Assembly (NCBI GenBank): GCA_024680365.1
Contig: JAILCN010000202.1
Coordinates: 1 to 44,182, forward strand
DNA: 44,182 nt
Origin: Solobacterium sp.
GTDB taxonomy: Bacteria > Bacillota_I > Bacilli_A > Erysipelotrichales > Erysipelotrichaceae
Direction: 5' to 3'
Under the pieces are notes generated by a model, which made no database searches, had not been told where the DNA came from, and saw only the letters and a list, made by a program, of their open reading frames with translations. Below are positions 14,012 through 23,774 of the stretch, piece after piece. Positions within the stretch are counted from its first letter, which is position 1; each line of letters starts with the position of its first letter. The position numbers and the translations under genes were made by a program.

Positions 14012-15903
14012 TAGCCGATCATCAGATCAGTGATCTTGCGGGCGTATTCGACAGGATTCTCGATCGGCAGTCCCTGAATGAGAAGCGCCTGATTAAGCAG
14101 AACATCTGCGTAATCCGCAAGCTTTTCAGGATCGTTCTGATAGATCTCCTGCAGCTTTGCGAAGATCGGATGAGAAGGGTTGATCTCAAGGATCTTGACG
14201 GCTCTGACGCCGGTTCCCTTGTTCATCGGATCGTTTGCCATGTATTTTTCCATCTCAAGGGAAATACCTTCATCAGCGACGACGCAGACCGGATCGTCCT
14301 TCAGACGGGAAGAAACGCGGACTTCCTTGACGCGGCTGCCGAGGGCATCTTTCATCGCTTCGAGCATGCCTTTGCTTTCCTGCGCTTTTTCCTCTTTTTC
14401 TTTCTTCTCTTCTTCCGAGTCAAGATCAAGACCGGCGGAAGAAACAGACTGGAATTCCTTGCCGTCATAATCTCTCATGATGCCGCTGACGAACTCGTCA
14501 CGCTCATCCAGGAAGTAAAGAACTTCATAGCCCTTGTCTTTGATCCTGCTCATGACAGGCAGCTGTTCGATCTCTTCAACGGATGTGCCGCAGGCATAGT
14601 AGATCTTGTCCTGGTCTTCTTTCATGCGCTCTATGTATTCCTTGAGCGTGACATATTTGTTCTCCGCGGAAGAGCGGAAGAGGATCAGATCCTGCAGCTT
14701 GTCTTTGTTGATGCCGTAGTCCTTGTAAATGCCGAATTTCAGATTCAGACCGAAATTCTCAAAGAACTTTTCGTAGCCTTCACGGTCGTTTTTCAGCATG
14801 TCTTCCAGAGCATTCTGGATCTTCTTCTCAATGGATCTGGCGAGGGCGCGCACCTGACGGTCCTGCTGAAGGATCTCACGGGAGATGTTCAGATTCAGAT
14901 CTTCACTGTCGACAAGACCGGTGACGAAGCGGAAGTAGTCCGGCAGAAGGTCTTTTGCCTTGTCGAGAATGAACACGCCTCTGCTGTACAGGCGCAGTCC
15001 CGGTTCAAAGTCCTGATAATAGAAGTTGTAAGGTGTCCGGGAAGGGATGAACATCAGAGCTGTGTAGGACAGTGTGCCTTCCACGTTGTAGTGAATGACT
15101 TTCTGCGGGTCCTCCCAGTCATTGAACTTTGACTTGTAGAATTCGTTGTATTCTTCATCCTTGATCTTGGATTTCTGCTTTTTCCAGAGCGGGATCATGG
15201 AGTTCAGCGTTTCCATCTCTTTTGTGTCGATCGTCTTCTTGTCGTCTGTCGGATCCGGAATGGAGCGGGTGACTTCCATCATGATCGGATAGCGGACATA
15301 GTCTGAATACTTTCTGACGAGGTCACGGATCTTGTATTCTTCCAGATATTCGGAATACTTTTCGTCGTCTGTGTCTTCTTTCAGCGTCAGGGTAATGCGG
15401 GTCCCGATCTGTTCCTTTTCGATCGGGCTGATGATATATCCGTCTTCACCGGAGGAAGACCAGGAATATGCCTGATCGCTCTGGGCGCTGCGGGTCTCGA
15501 CAAGGATCCGCTTTGCGACCATGAAGGCACTGTAGAAACCGACGCCGAACTGGCCGATGATATCAATGTTCTTTTCCGCTTTTTCCAGCTGGGCACGGAA
15601 TTCTGCCGATCCGCTCTTCGCGATCGTTCCGAGGTTCTTCTCCAGTTCCTCGGCGGTCATGCCGATGCCGGTGTCCTGAATGACGAGCGTGCGGTTTTCC
15701 TTATCAGCTTCCAGAGTGATCTTCAGGTCCTTGGAGGAAACCTTCCGGGAAGGATCCGTAAGGGAAAGATAATGCCGTTTGTCCAGCGCGTCGGAAGCGT
15801 TTGAGATCAGCTCACGCAGAAAGATCTCCTTGTTTGTATAGATCGAATTGATCATCAGTTCCAGCAGACGCTTCGATTCTGCCTTGAATTGTTTCTTTGC
15901 CAT
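14011..15903 (-). CDS. htpG: Chaperone protein HtpG (Hsp90)
   Basis: 630 residues, full length for bacterial Hsp90. The N-terminal GHKL ATPase domain shows ELISNASDALDK, the Mg/ATP Asp in DTGIGMT, and the lid Gly-rich stretch GQFGVGFYSAFMVA. The middle domain carries YVRYPIMMEV and the ATP-contacting Arg region LNISREILQQ. The C-terminal dimerisation domain ends at MIG. It is an ATP-driven cytosolic chaperone that remodels late folding intermediates. The ribosome binding site AAAGGAGG is 7-8 nt from the start. A near-perfect CIRCE element covers the transcript start, so HrcA control is expected. Confidence 0.95.
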   Translation of the reverse strand: MAKKQFKAESKRLLELMINSIYTNKEIFLRELISNASDALDKRHYLSLTDPSRKVSSKDLKITLEADKENRTLVIQDTGIGMTAEELEKNLGTIAKSGSAEFRAQLEKAEKNIDIIGQFGVGFYSAFMVAKRILVETRSAQSDQAYSWSSSGEDGYIISPIEKEQIGTRITLTLKEDTDDEKYSEYLEEYKIRDLVRKYSDYVRYPIMMEVTRSIPDPTDDKKTIDTKEMETLNSMIPLWKKQKSKIKDEEYNEFYKSKFNDWEDPQKVIHYNVEGTLSYTALMFIPSRTPYNFYYQDFEPGLRLYSRGVFILDKAKDLLPDYFRFVTGLVDSEDLNLNISREILQQDRQVRALARSIEKKIQNALEDMLKNDREGYEKFFENFGLNLKFGIYKDYGINKDKLQDLILFRSSAENKYVTLKEYIERMKEDQDKIYYACGTSVEEIEQLPVMSRIKDKGYEVLYFLDERDEFVSGIMRDYDGKEFQSVSSAGLDLDSEEEKKEKEEKAQESKGMLEAMKDALGSRVKEVRVSSRLKDDPVCVVADEGISLEMEKYMANDPMNKGTGVRAVKILEINPSHPIFAKLQEIYQNDPEKLADYADVLLNQALLIQGLPIENPVEYARKITDLMIG

Positions 15904-15915
15904 AGTAAGCCTCCT

Positions 15916-15942
15916 TTAGCACTCTTGCTATCTGACTGCTAA
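15916..15942 (-). promoter_or_regulatory. CIRCE element (HrcA operator) of htpG
   Basis: TTAGCACTC (15916-15924), 9-bp spacer, GACTGCTAA (15934-15942). This matches the CIRCE consensus TTAGCACTC-N9-GAGTGCTAA at 17 of 18 arm positions. It ends right at the htpG ribosome binding site. A further half-site TTAGCACC lies at 15950-15957. Confidence 0.9.
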
Positions 15943-15945
15943 GTA

Positions 15946-15974
15946 ATCTTAGCACCGCTCAGAAATATATGCAA
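15946..15974 (-). promoter_or_regulatory. htpG promoter
   Basis: On the minus strand TTGCAT (15974-15969), 17-bp spacer, TAAGAT (15951-15946). The predicted start falls at the CIRCE edge. Confidence 0.6.
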
Positions 15975-16035
15975 ATTTTTTTGTGCACACTGAACAGAAA
16001 ATAATGGTAACGTTTTATTTCAGGGAGGAAAAATC

Positions 16036-16395
16036 ATGAAAAAATACAACAGCAGGGCAGCCGCCCGTCTGGCAGCCTGCCGGATGCGCCTGCACCTGAC
16101 CCAGAAAGAAGTAGCTGAACTTCTGCGCAACACAAACAGCAGCATTTCCGATTTTGAAAGGGGAAAGCGGAAGCCGTCACTGGATCTGCTTGCCGAGAGC
16201 TGCAACATCTTCGGCAAAGATCCGGGCGAACTTCTGTCCGATGACAGTTCGAGAGTGACATTGTCTCTGGACCGCAGAGAGTGCAGAGTGATCGAGCGGT
16301 TCCGGAACAGTCCGGAACCAGGCAGGCAGATGATTGAGACCCTGCAGAACTTTATCCAGTACTGCATGACAAAAGGCATTCGCAGCATGCTGTGA
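16036..16395 (+). CDS. XRE-family HTH regulator
   Basis: 119 residues. Residues 9-66 are a Cro/C1-type helix-turn-helix (RLAACRMRLHLTQKEVAELL, then NTNSSISDFERGKRKPSLDL) with the canonical 'Q..VA' first helix and 'S..E.G.R.P' recognition region. The C-terminal 50 residues are basic and helical (RRECRVIERFRNSPEPGRQM). The start is marked by GGGAGG. No operator or partner is evident. It is separated from htpG by the heat-shock control region, and the next gene begins 94 bp downstream. Target genes are unknown. Confidence 0.82.
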   Translation: MKKYNSRAAARLAACRMRLHLTQKEVAELLRNTNSSISDFERGKRKPSLDLLAESCNIFGKDPGELLSDDSSRVTLSLDRRECRVIERFRNSPEPGRQMIETLQNFIQYCMTKGIRSML

Positions 16396-16489
16396 TAAAA
16401 AGTGCAGATCTGATGTACGAAGCACAGAAAGAGGGCTGTGTCAGAAACGCCTATCAGTGATATGATAATCAGTAACAGGAGATATCAGT

Positions 16490-16903
16490 ATGCTTGAAGT
16501 AATTGAAACTGCCGTTCATTCCATTGCGGAGATCGGCGAAATGATCCTTGAACTCTGCGGCGTCGGCGTGCTTCTTTATTCAGGCGCGAAGGCATTCTAT
16601 CACTGGGCATGGGAAAGCCACGCTTCGGGAGGCATCCATATGGGTGAAGGTATTTCCATGACGCTGGAATTCCTGCTGGCAGCCGAAGTGCTTCATACAA
16701 TGAATGCGCACGAACCGAAGGAGCTGATCTTTCTGGCCGCAATGGTAGCGATCCGTGCGGCAATGACGCTTGAGATCCACCTTGAACTGAAGAGTGAAAA
16801 AGCTGCCAAACGGCTTGAAGCAGAAGAAAAACGCAAGGAAGTCGAGCGCAGGGAAAAAGAAAAAGCAGAAAAAGAAGCACAAATGAGGAAACTTTGGGAA
16901 TGA
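16490..16903 (+). CDS. DUF1622 family membrane protein
   Basis: 137 residues. Two or three membrane helices (EMILELCGVGVLLYSGAKAFYHW, ISMTLEFLLAAEVLHTM, LIFLAAMVAIRAAMTLEI) carry the DUF1622 pattern 'L.LEFLLAAE/D.L', with 'AAMVAIR' near the end. A long, very charged C-terminal helix follows (residues 100-137, KEVERREKEKAEKEAQM). The membrane core is typical; the tail is longer than I expect for the family and may form a coiled coil. GGAG precedes the start. The last codons form the left arm of the terminator. Confidence 0.75.
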   Translation: MLEVIETAVHSIAEIGEMILELCGVGVLLYSGAKAFYHWAWESHASGGIHMGEGISMTLEFLLAAEVLHTMNAHEPKELIFLAAMVAIRAAMTLEIHLELKSEKAAKRLEAEEKRKEVERREKEKAEKEAQMRKLWE

Positions 16904-16920
16904 AGTTTCCTTTTTCCTTT
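16886..16920 (+). terminator. Terminator after the DUF1622 gene
   Basis: AGGAAACTT (16886-16894), 8-nt loop, AAGTTTCCT (16903-16911), T-rich tail. Confidence 0.8.
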
Positions 16921-16933
16921 CGTGACTGTGATG

Positions 16934-16939
16934 TATAAT
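16934..16939 (+). promoter_or_regulatory. -10 element for the sigma-like/SH3b gene
   Basis: A perfect TATAAT sits 27 bp before the start codon. No convincing -35 is seen. The ribosome binding site is GAGGGGG. Confidence 0.5.
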
Positions 16940-16965
16940 GGAAACAGTTTTTTGAGGGGGCAGTT

Positions 16966-18327
16966 ATGACAGAGACAAAAAACATCGCCAGCCTGCTTGC
17001 AGGGGCAAGGGAAAATGACAGAGATGCAATTCAGCAGCTGCTGAAAGAATATGCAACAAAAATGTATTTTGTTTCCCGTCTTTATCTGAAAGACAGGGAA
17101 GCAGCCAAAGATACCGAACAGGAAGCACTGCGGGAAGTTTTCAGCAATCTTGATGATGTTGATGAAAACAACTTTGAAGACCGCATGCGGGAAGCGATCC
17201 GCGCGCATGCGCTGAACAGACTGCAGCTGGATCTGAATGATCCGGGTGAGATCCTGATGCGGAAAAGACATTCTGATACAGAATTGAAGGAAGACGCCGA
17301 CAGTGCCAGGAAAAACGTTCTGAAGGCACTGGACAGACTCAGCGATACATCCAGAGTCATGACGGTTCTTTCGTCATACGAAAAAATGGACAGTGAAGCG
17401 ATCGCGCAGCAGCTGAACATTGCGCCTGCGGCAGCAGCCAATCTTGTTTCGGCGGCTGACCGTGAAATGTCCGAAAAGAAGATTTCCTCATCCATGCTCA
17501 GACATGCGATGGAATTCCTGAGTCCGGCAGCAGCCAGACCTGAACCGCTTCAGTTCCTGACACCGGATGCACCGGCGGAACCTGAGGTCATTCCTGAGGA
17601 GACACCGGAACCGGAGATCGTTCCGGAAGAGATCCCGGCAGAACCGGAAGAAGTGCCGGCAGAGCCGGAAGTGATCCCGGAAGAAATCCCTGCGGAGCCG
17701 GAAGCAGTCTCCGAAGAGATCCTGCCTGAGCCTGAGCCGGCGGAAGAAACAGATCCGATGGAAAATACAGCAGAACTGCCTGCCTTTGCACCGGCGGAAG
17801 AGACCCCGGCACCGGTGCGCGAGGAGATCAGCATTTCCGCGCCTGCCGCAAAAAAAGCACCTGAAGAACTGCCTGAACCGGAGGAAGATGAAGAAATGGA
17901 AAAGAAGGGACTTCCTGTACTGACAAAGATCCTGATGTTCCTGGCGGCGGCTGCCTGCCTGGTTCTGCTGATATTCGACAGCAAGCTGCTTGGCATTCTG
18001 CCTTCGGGAAAGAAGAACAATACGCCGTCCCAGCAGTCCGGCGAACCATCCGCGGAAGTCACGCCTTCAGCAGACCCGGCGGAAGTGACACCGACACCTG
18101 TACCGCATCCGGAAGGATCGGTAGGAAGCGCCAGAGTCCAGATCACCGGCCTGCGTATCCGCAAAGGCCCCGGAACAAATTATGAAATTATAGGGGAAGC
18201 GTCCAACGGCGAGATCTTCGACGTCTATGAGATCAAAAACGACGGTACCTTTGACTGGTACCGCGTCGGTGAAAATAAATGGATCGCCAATAACGGCCAG
18301 TATGCCGTCTATACGCCTTACGAATGA
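16966..18327 (+). CDS. Membrane-anchored sigma-70-like (ECF-type) protein with exported SH3b domain
   Basis: 453 residues in four parts. Residues 5-90 resemble sigma region 2 (LLAGARENDRDAIQQLLKEY, KDREAAKDTEQEALREVF). Residues 120-165 resemble region 4 (KALDRLSDTSRVMTVLSSYE, MDSEAIAQQLNIAP). Residues 185-310 are a low-complexity linker of Pro-Glu repeats (EPEVIPEE, EPEIVPEE, AEPEEVPAEPE). A membrane helix at about 322-343 (ILMFLAAAACLVLLIFDS) leads to an outside Ser/Thr/Pro linker and a bacterial SH3 domain (residues 385-453, ITGLRIRKGPGTNYEIIGEA). SH3b domains bind peptidoglycan or exported proteins. Whether the cytosolic part still binds promoters is unknown, since both regions look diverged. 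It ends one base before the convergent methyltransferase gene. Confidence 0.75.
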   Translation: MTETKNIASLLAGARENDRDAIQQLLKEYATKMYFVSRLYLKDREAAKDTEQEALREVFSNLDDVDENNFEDRMREAIRAHALNRLQLDLNDPGEILMRKRHSDTELKEDADSARKNVLKALDRLSDTSRVMTVLSSYEKMDSEAIAQQLNIAPAAAANLVSAADREMSEKKISSSMLRHAMEFLSPAAARPEPLQFLTPDAPAEPEVIPEETPEPEIVPEEIPAEPEEVPAEPEVIPEEIPAEPEAVSEEILPEPEPAEETDPMENTAELPAFAPAEETPAPVREEISISAPAAKKAPEELPEPEEDEEMEKKGLPVLTKILMFLAAAACLVLLIFDSKLLGILPSGKKNNTPSQQSGEPSAEVTPSADPAEVTPTPVPHPEGSVGSARVQITGLRIRKGPGTNYEIIGEASNGEIFDVYEIKNDGTFDWYRVGENKWIANNGQYAVYTPYE

Positions 18328-19104
18328 TCAGAACGGTTTCTGATACACTCTGACAACAAACTCTGCGAGAATGCGCATCTGCAGCGTCCTGCGGAGTTTT
18401 TCTTTTCCGCTTTCCGCTGTCCGCCAGGCATACGGCGTCATCATGAAAAGATTCATCAGATCTTCGCCGGAACAGTCAAACGGCTGACGGATCTCATCCG
18501 TACGGATCAAAGGCAGGGCCATATTGAGAGGCGTTACCTTGTTTTCATACGGCGTTTCATACAGCAGTTCCTTCAGCTCAAACAGATGTTTTTTCCCCGG
18601 CGTGACAAAGACGAATACGCCGCCCGGCTTCAGGATCCTTTCAATTTCTACACAGGCAGCCGGCGCGAAGCAGGTCAGAACAAAATCACAGGAGGAATCC
18701 GGCATGGGAAGATGAAAGATCGAAGCAACGCAGTAGGCGGTGGAACGGTCATGCTTTGCGGCATGCTTCAAAGCATCCTTCGACATGTCAAAGCCGTATT
18801 TCTCCTCCGCTTCCAGAGCGGCTGTATAATAGCCTTCCCCGCAGCCGAGATCAGCGATGACCTGCGGTCTGAATTCCCGGCTGAGCGCTGTCAGATGCTC
18901 TTTCAGGAACGCGTAGGCGCCGCTGTTCAGAAAGCCGGTCCTTGCCTTCACCATTGCTGCGTCATCGCCGTGCACCTTCGACTGTTTCATCAGAAGATTC
19001 AGATAGCCGCTTTTCGCATAATCAAAATGATGCCCGTTTTCACAGACAGCTTCCCGGCCGTTTTGTTTCAGTGCCTTGCGGCATACAGGACAGATCAGTT
19101 TCAT
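18328..19104 (-). CDS. RlmA-type 23S rRNA (guanine-N1) methyltransferase
   Basis: 258 residues. An N-terminal zinc finger (CPVCRK, then CENGHHFDYAKSGYLNLL) and the linker GDDAAMVKARTGFLNSGAY are diagnostic of the RlmA group. SAM motif I follows (IADLGCGEGYYTAAL), then FDMSKDALKHA and a late-motif proline-glycine loop (LKPGGVFVFVTPGK). Family members methylate N1 of G745 or G748 in 23S rRNA helix 35; the Gram-positive type affects tylosin-class macrolide binding. Which base applies here is not determined. The start codon lies exactly 6 nt after a TGgTATGAT extended -10 and has no ribosome binding site, so the mRNA is predicted to be leaderless. Confidence 0.85.
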   Translation of the reverse strand: MKLICPVCRKALKQNGREAVCENGHHFDYAKSGYLNLLMKQSKVHGDDAAMVKARTGFLNSGAYAFLKEHLTALSREFRPQVIADLGCGEGYYTAALEAEEKYGFDMSKDALKHAAKHDRSTAYCVASIFHLPMPDSSCDFVLTCFAPAACVEIERILKPGGVFVFVTPGKKHLFELKELLYETPYENKVTPLNMALPLIRTDEIRQPFDCSGEDLMNLFMMTPYAWRTAESGKEKLRRTLQMRILAEFVVRVYQKPF

Positions 19105-19110
19105 GTCTTC

Positions 19111-19119
19111 ATCATACCA
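19111..19119 (-). promoter_or_regulatory. Extended -10 of the RlmA-type gene, predicted leaderless
   Basis: On the minus strand TGgTATGAT is followed by GAAGAC and then ATG. The predicted +1 is the A of the start codon. Confidence 0.5.
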
Positions 19120-19127
19120 TAATGTTC

Positions 19128-19156
19128 TTGACTGACGGTCAGTCGGGTTTTATATT
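19128..19156 (+). promoter_or_regulatory. TetR promoter with palindromic operator
   Basis: -35 TTGACT (19128-19133), 17-bp spacer, -10 TATATT (19151-19156). The perfect palindrome GACTGAC-g-GTCAGTC (19130-19144) covers the -35 and lies upstream of the divergent RlmA-type promoter as well. TetR autorepression is likely. Confidence 0.75.
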
Positions 19157-19175
19157 AAACATGGAGGTGGTAATC

Positions 19176-19748
19176 GTGCAGGAAAACAGGGACAGTGAAG
19201 AACGCAGAAATGAATTTGTTGCAGCGGCTGAAAAACTGTTCAAGGAAAACGGGATCGTCGATACCACGATCAATTCGATCGTCAAGGAAATGGATGTGGC
19301 GAAAGGACTGTTCTACTATTATTTCAAATCGAAAGATGACGTCGTCGAAGCCATCAGCGAGAAGTACAACGAAGTGTTCAATGAAATGCTGAGATTCTCA
19401 ATGGATCAGCCGGCATATACATACGAAGAAAGGCTGAAGCAGTTTGTGGACAACTCGGTGACTTCCTTCCGGGAACTGAACGGAAATCTGCAGGGACAGG
19501 ATGAAGACGTCGATCTCTCCCAGCTCTCGCAGCGTTCTCTGGAAGAAGCCAAAGCAGCGGCGATCGAAGGACTGACGGAACTGTTTGAAGAAGGAATGGC
19601 AAACGGAGAAATGCATTTCGAACATCCGAGGTATTACGCGAATATCCTGATCAGCGGTATTGTGGAACTGATCCAACAGCAGGAAGCTGCCGATGATGAG
19701 ATCAGATTTATTATTTGGGACCTGATTGAAAGGGCCGGAAAGGACTGA
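19176..19748 (+). CDS. TetR/AcrR-family regulator
   Basis: 190 residues, starting at GTG 19176. This start is chosen because GGAGG (19163-19167) lies 8 nt before it, and because the ATG at 19161 would sit at or before the predicted transcript start. The N-terminal HTH is typical (NEFVAAAEKLFKENGIVDTT, then KEMDVAKGLFYYYFKSKDDV). The C-terminal ligand domain is helical, with an acidic stretch (GQDEDVDLSQLSQ). It is followed after 5 bp by a small helical-protein gene and is divergent from the RlmA-type gene, sharing an operator region with it. The inducer is unknown. Confidence 0.85.
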   Translation: MQENRDSEERRNEFVAAAEKLFKENGIVDTTINSIVKEMDVAKGLFYYYFKSKDDVVEAISEKYNEVFNEMLRFSMDQPAYTYEERLKQFVDNSVTSFRELNGNLQGQDEDVDLSQLSQRSLEEAKAAAIEGLTELFEEGMANGEMHFEHPRYYANILISGIVELIQQQEAADDEIRFIIWDLIERAGKD

Positions 19749-19753
19749 AAACT

Positions 19754-20059
19754 ATGGCTGAAGATTTCAACACCAAACTGAATGATTTTGTGGACAAGGC
19801 GTCCAAAGTGATCCAGGACAGCAGTAAAAAAGCTTTAGACAGACTTGATCTTGAAAAACAGAAAAGCGAGATCCGTGCTGAGATCGGTCACAACTCCCGT
19901 GATCTGACCAAGGCATATGAGAAACTCGGCAGAGCATATTTCGCCGCGAAAGAAAAAGGCACAGCAGTGGAAGGCGAGGAAGGAACGCTCGATCTGATCC
20001 GTTCCAAGGAAAAAGTGCTGCAGCTGCTGCATGAAAAACTGACCGTACTGGAAAAGTAA
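19754..20059 (+). CDS. Small helical (coiled-coil) protein, unknown
   Basis: 101 residues, soluble and nearly all helical. Two helical segments (LNDFVDKASKVIQDSSKKAL, SRDLTKAYEKLGRAYFAAKE) and a final leucine-rich helix (KVLQLLHEKLTVLEK) suggest a helical hairpin. The 'YEKLGRAYFAA' pattern is common in short proteins that accompany membrane or zinc-ribbon proteins in Bacillota. It starts 5 bp after the TetR stop and ends before a strong terminator, so it belongs to the TetR operon. It could be the TetR target, with an envelope or stress role, but no function is assignable. Confidence 0.6.
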   Translation: MAEDFNTKLNDFVDKASKVIQDSSKKALDRLDLEKQKSEIRAEIGHNSRDLTKAYEKLGRAYFAAKEKGTAVEGEEGTLDLIRSKEKVLQLLHEKLTVLEK

Positions 20060-20063
20060 AAAC

Positions 20064-20091
20064 AAAAAAGACTGTTCGCGCAGTCTTTTTT
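20064..20091. terminator. Bidirectional terminator between the TetR operon and queH
   Basis: AAAAAAGACTG (20064-20074), loop TTCGCG, CAGTCTTTTTT (20081-20091). T runs occur on both strands. Confidence 0.88.
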
Positions 20092-20759
20092 CATTGATCT
20101 TTGTTTCGCAGGGAATACACGCATCCGCAGTAATCCTGTTTGTACAGACAGTATTCATCACAGATCTGATTGGATCTGAGCTGACCGCTGTCTTTTTTGA
20201 AATCTGAGACGAAGTATTTTGTATGGGAGAATTCCTTCTGCAGTGCAAGGCCGATCGCGTTAAGCTTCTGGGAATCCTTCTGCCGGGAGAAGGTCATGAC
20301 GGTGGTGAACCAGTCAAAGCCGTTCGCATCGGCATAGGCGAAGCCTTCCCGCATCCGTTCCTCATAGCAGAAGAAGCAGCGCTTCCATCCTTCCGGATCA
20401 TCTGCCCGCGGCGCGAGTTTTTCCGTATAGGAGACGTTGTCATAGGGCATTTCGATCAGCGGGATCTCATCCTTCCAGCGCTCTTTCAGATACCGCTTCA
20501 GCTCTGCCAGGCGATGTTCATATTCTTCTGAAGGATAGATATTGGAATTGTTGTACATGACGGTAATGTCGAACGCGTCATGCAGGAATTCCAGCGGCCA
20601 GCAGGCGCAGACGACGCAGCAGGCATGCAGAAGGATCGTTTCCTTCTTTCCGCTTTCCGTTATGCGGGCGATCTCCTTCAGCGATTCTTTGTGATAATTC
20701 CGCTTGAAGGAGCTCTTTCTGGAACGCAGATATTCCAGATATTCTTCCTGATCATTCAT
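20091..20759 (-). CDS. queH: Epoxyqueuosine reductase QueH
   Basis: 222 residues, the usual length for QueH (former DUF208). The diagnostic cysteine sets are HACCVVCACW near residue 44, GWKRCFFCYEERM in the middle, and QDYCGCVYS near the end. NSNIYPSEEYEHRL and SDFKKDSGQLRSNQI are also family-typical. QueH reduces epoxyqueuosine to queuosine in tRNA, using a metal/iron-sulfur centre, and replaces QueG in many anaerobes. It overlaps queA by 8 bp as the last gene of tgt-queA-queH. The terminator just after the stop serves this operon. Confidence 0.92.
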   Translation of the reverse strand: MNDQEEYLEYLRSRKSSFKRNYHKESLKEIARITESGKKETILLHACCVVCACWPLEFLHDAFDITVMYNNSNIYPSEEYEHRLAELKRYLKERWKDEIPLIEMPYDNVSYTEKLAPRADDPEGWKRCFFCYEERMREGFAYADANGFDWFTTVMTFSRQKDSQKLNAIGLALQKEFSHTKYFVSDFKKDSGQLRSNQICDEYCLYKQDYCGCVYSLRNKDQ

Positions 20760-21782
20760 TCGTGATCAGCATGCAGTCGCCGAAGGAGAAGAAGCGGTAT
20801 CTTTCTTCGACTGCGTGACGGTACGCCGCAAAGGTCAGATCGTAGCCGGCAAAGGATGCGATCATCATGATCAGGGTGGACTTCGGCAGATGGAAATTCG
20901 TCAGCATGCCCGAGATCGTATGCCATTCATAGCCGGGATAGATAAACAGCTTTGTTTCACCCGTGCATTCCGCAAAGCTGCCGAACCGGTTCCAGACAGA
21001 TTCCAGGGTGCGGACGCTGGTCGTGCCGATGGCAAAGATGCGGCGGCCTTCCCGCTTGGCGGCATTGAGGATCTCGGCGGTCTCCGCAGACATCCGGTAT
21101 ACTTCCTCATGCATGTCATGTTCCTCAACGTTTTCCGTATCCATTGGACGGAATGTACCGAGACCGACATGAAGAGTAACATCGGCGATGATCACGCCTT
21201 TTGCACGGAGCGCCGCAAACACTTCTTCGGTAAAATGCAGGCCGGCAGTCGGTGCCGCCGCGCTGCCTCTGACTCTGGCATAGACCGTCTGATAGCGGTC
21301 CGGGTCGTTCAGCTTTTCGTGGATGTAAGGCGGCAGGGGAACGTTGCCGAGCTGATCCAGGATCTCGTTGAAGATCCCGTCATAGATCATCTGCATGCGG
21401 CGCAGTCCTTTCTCCCGGACTTCCACGCACTTTGCCCGCAGTCTGCCGTCATGGAAGGAGATCACGGTGCCGGGCTTGATCACTTTCGCGTTTCCGGCCA
21501 GGCATTCCCAGATGTCGTCTTCTTCCTGCCGCAGCAGCAGAAGCTCAACGTGAGCGCCGGTCTCTTCCTTGGTGCCGAACAGCCGGGCAGGGATCACTTT
21601 CGTATTGTTCCGGACAAGCACGTCACCGGCCCGGAAATATTCCGTGATATCGCTGAAGATCCTGTCTTCCAGCATCCCGCTGTTTTTATGAACGACCATC
21701 ATCCGGGAAGAAGAACGGTCGCTGAGCGGGGTCTGAGCGATCAGTTCCTGGGGCAGGTCATAATCAAATTCACTTGTTTTCA

Positions 21783-21783
<1 letters not shown>
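20752..21783 (-). CDS. queA: tRNA preQ1(34) S-adenosylmethionine ribosyltransferase-isomerase QueA
   Basis: 343 residues, full length. QueA transfers the ribosyl part of SAM to preQ1 at tRNA position 34, giving epoxyqueuosine. Family stretches include the N-terminal DYDLPQELIAQ, the block RNNTKVIPARLFG, the loop GSAAAPTAGLHFTEEV, VTLHVGLGTFRPM and FAIGTTSVRTLES, and the C-terminal KSTLIMMIASFAG. The ATG overlaps the tgt stop by one base (TGATG), so translation is coupled. It lies between tgt and queH, which supply the step before and the step after it. Confidence 0.95.
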
Positions 21784-23438
<1,655 letters not shown>

Positions 23439-23442
<4 letters not shown>

Positions 23443-23768
23443 ACTGGATCGATCCCGAAGCAGTTGAAAAATGCCGTGCGGCAATGATCAGCGAAAATGA
23501 TTACGATGACATGAGTCTGATTTTTGACATGTTTTCTGACAGCACCAGACTGAAGATCATGAGTGCTCTGTTCACCAGTGAGCTGTGTGTCTCGGATCTG
23601 GCGGCACTGCTGGAAATGAGCACCAGCGCTGTCTCCCATCAGCTTGCGTCCCTGAAGAAGACAAAGCTTGTCAGATCCAGAAAGATCGGCAAGAACGTGT
23701 TCTATTCCATGGCGGATGAACATATCGAGAATATTTACCGGATGGCGTATGAGCACATCAAGGAATGA
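23439..23768 (+). CDS. ArsR/SmtB-family metal sensor with an alpha-5 zinc site
   Basis: 109 residues. The winged helix is canonical: FDMFSDSTRLKIMSAL, ELCVSDLAALLEMSTSAVSH, QLASLKKTKLVRSRK, GKNVFYSM. The C-terminal helix reads D-E-H, ten residues, H-I-K-E, which is exactly the D-x-H-x10-H-x2-E/H alpha-5 zinc site of SmtB/CzrA. In the alpha-3 motif only one Cys remains (ELCVSDL), so a CadC-type cadmium/lead site is incomplete. Zn(II)-driven derepression is therefore the best prediction. It is coupled by ATGA to the membrane protein upstream and followed after 6 bp by an exonuclease. No metal transporter is adjacent. Confidence 0.88.
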
Positions 23769-23774
23769 AAAACG

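Noticed and set aside
13963-15132. 389-codon ORF on the plus strand opposite htpG
   Set aside because: Antisense shadow of htpG, with long runs of Phe and Leu mirrored from charged residues.
17560-17760. CRISPR-like or tandem DNA repeat
   Set aside because: The repetition is an in-frame Pro-Glu linker in the sigma-like protein, with irregular units and no spacers.
19161-19175. ATG start for the TetR gene at 19161
   Set aside because: It lies at or before the predicted transcript start, and its bases form part of the GGAGG site used by GTG 19176.
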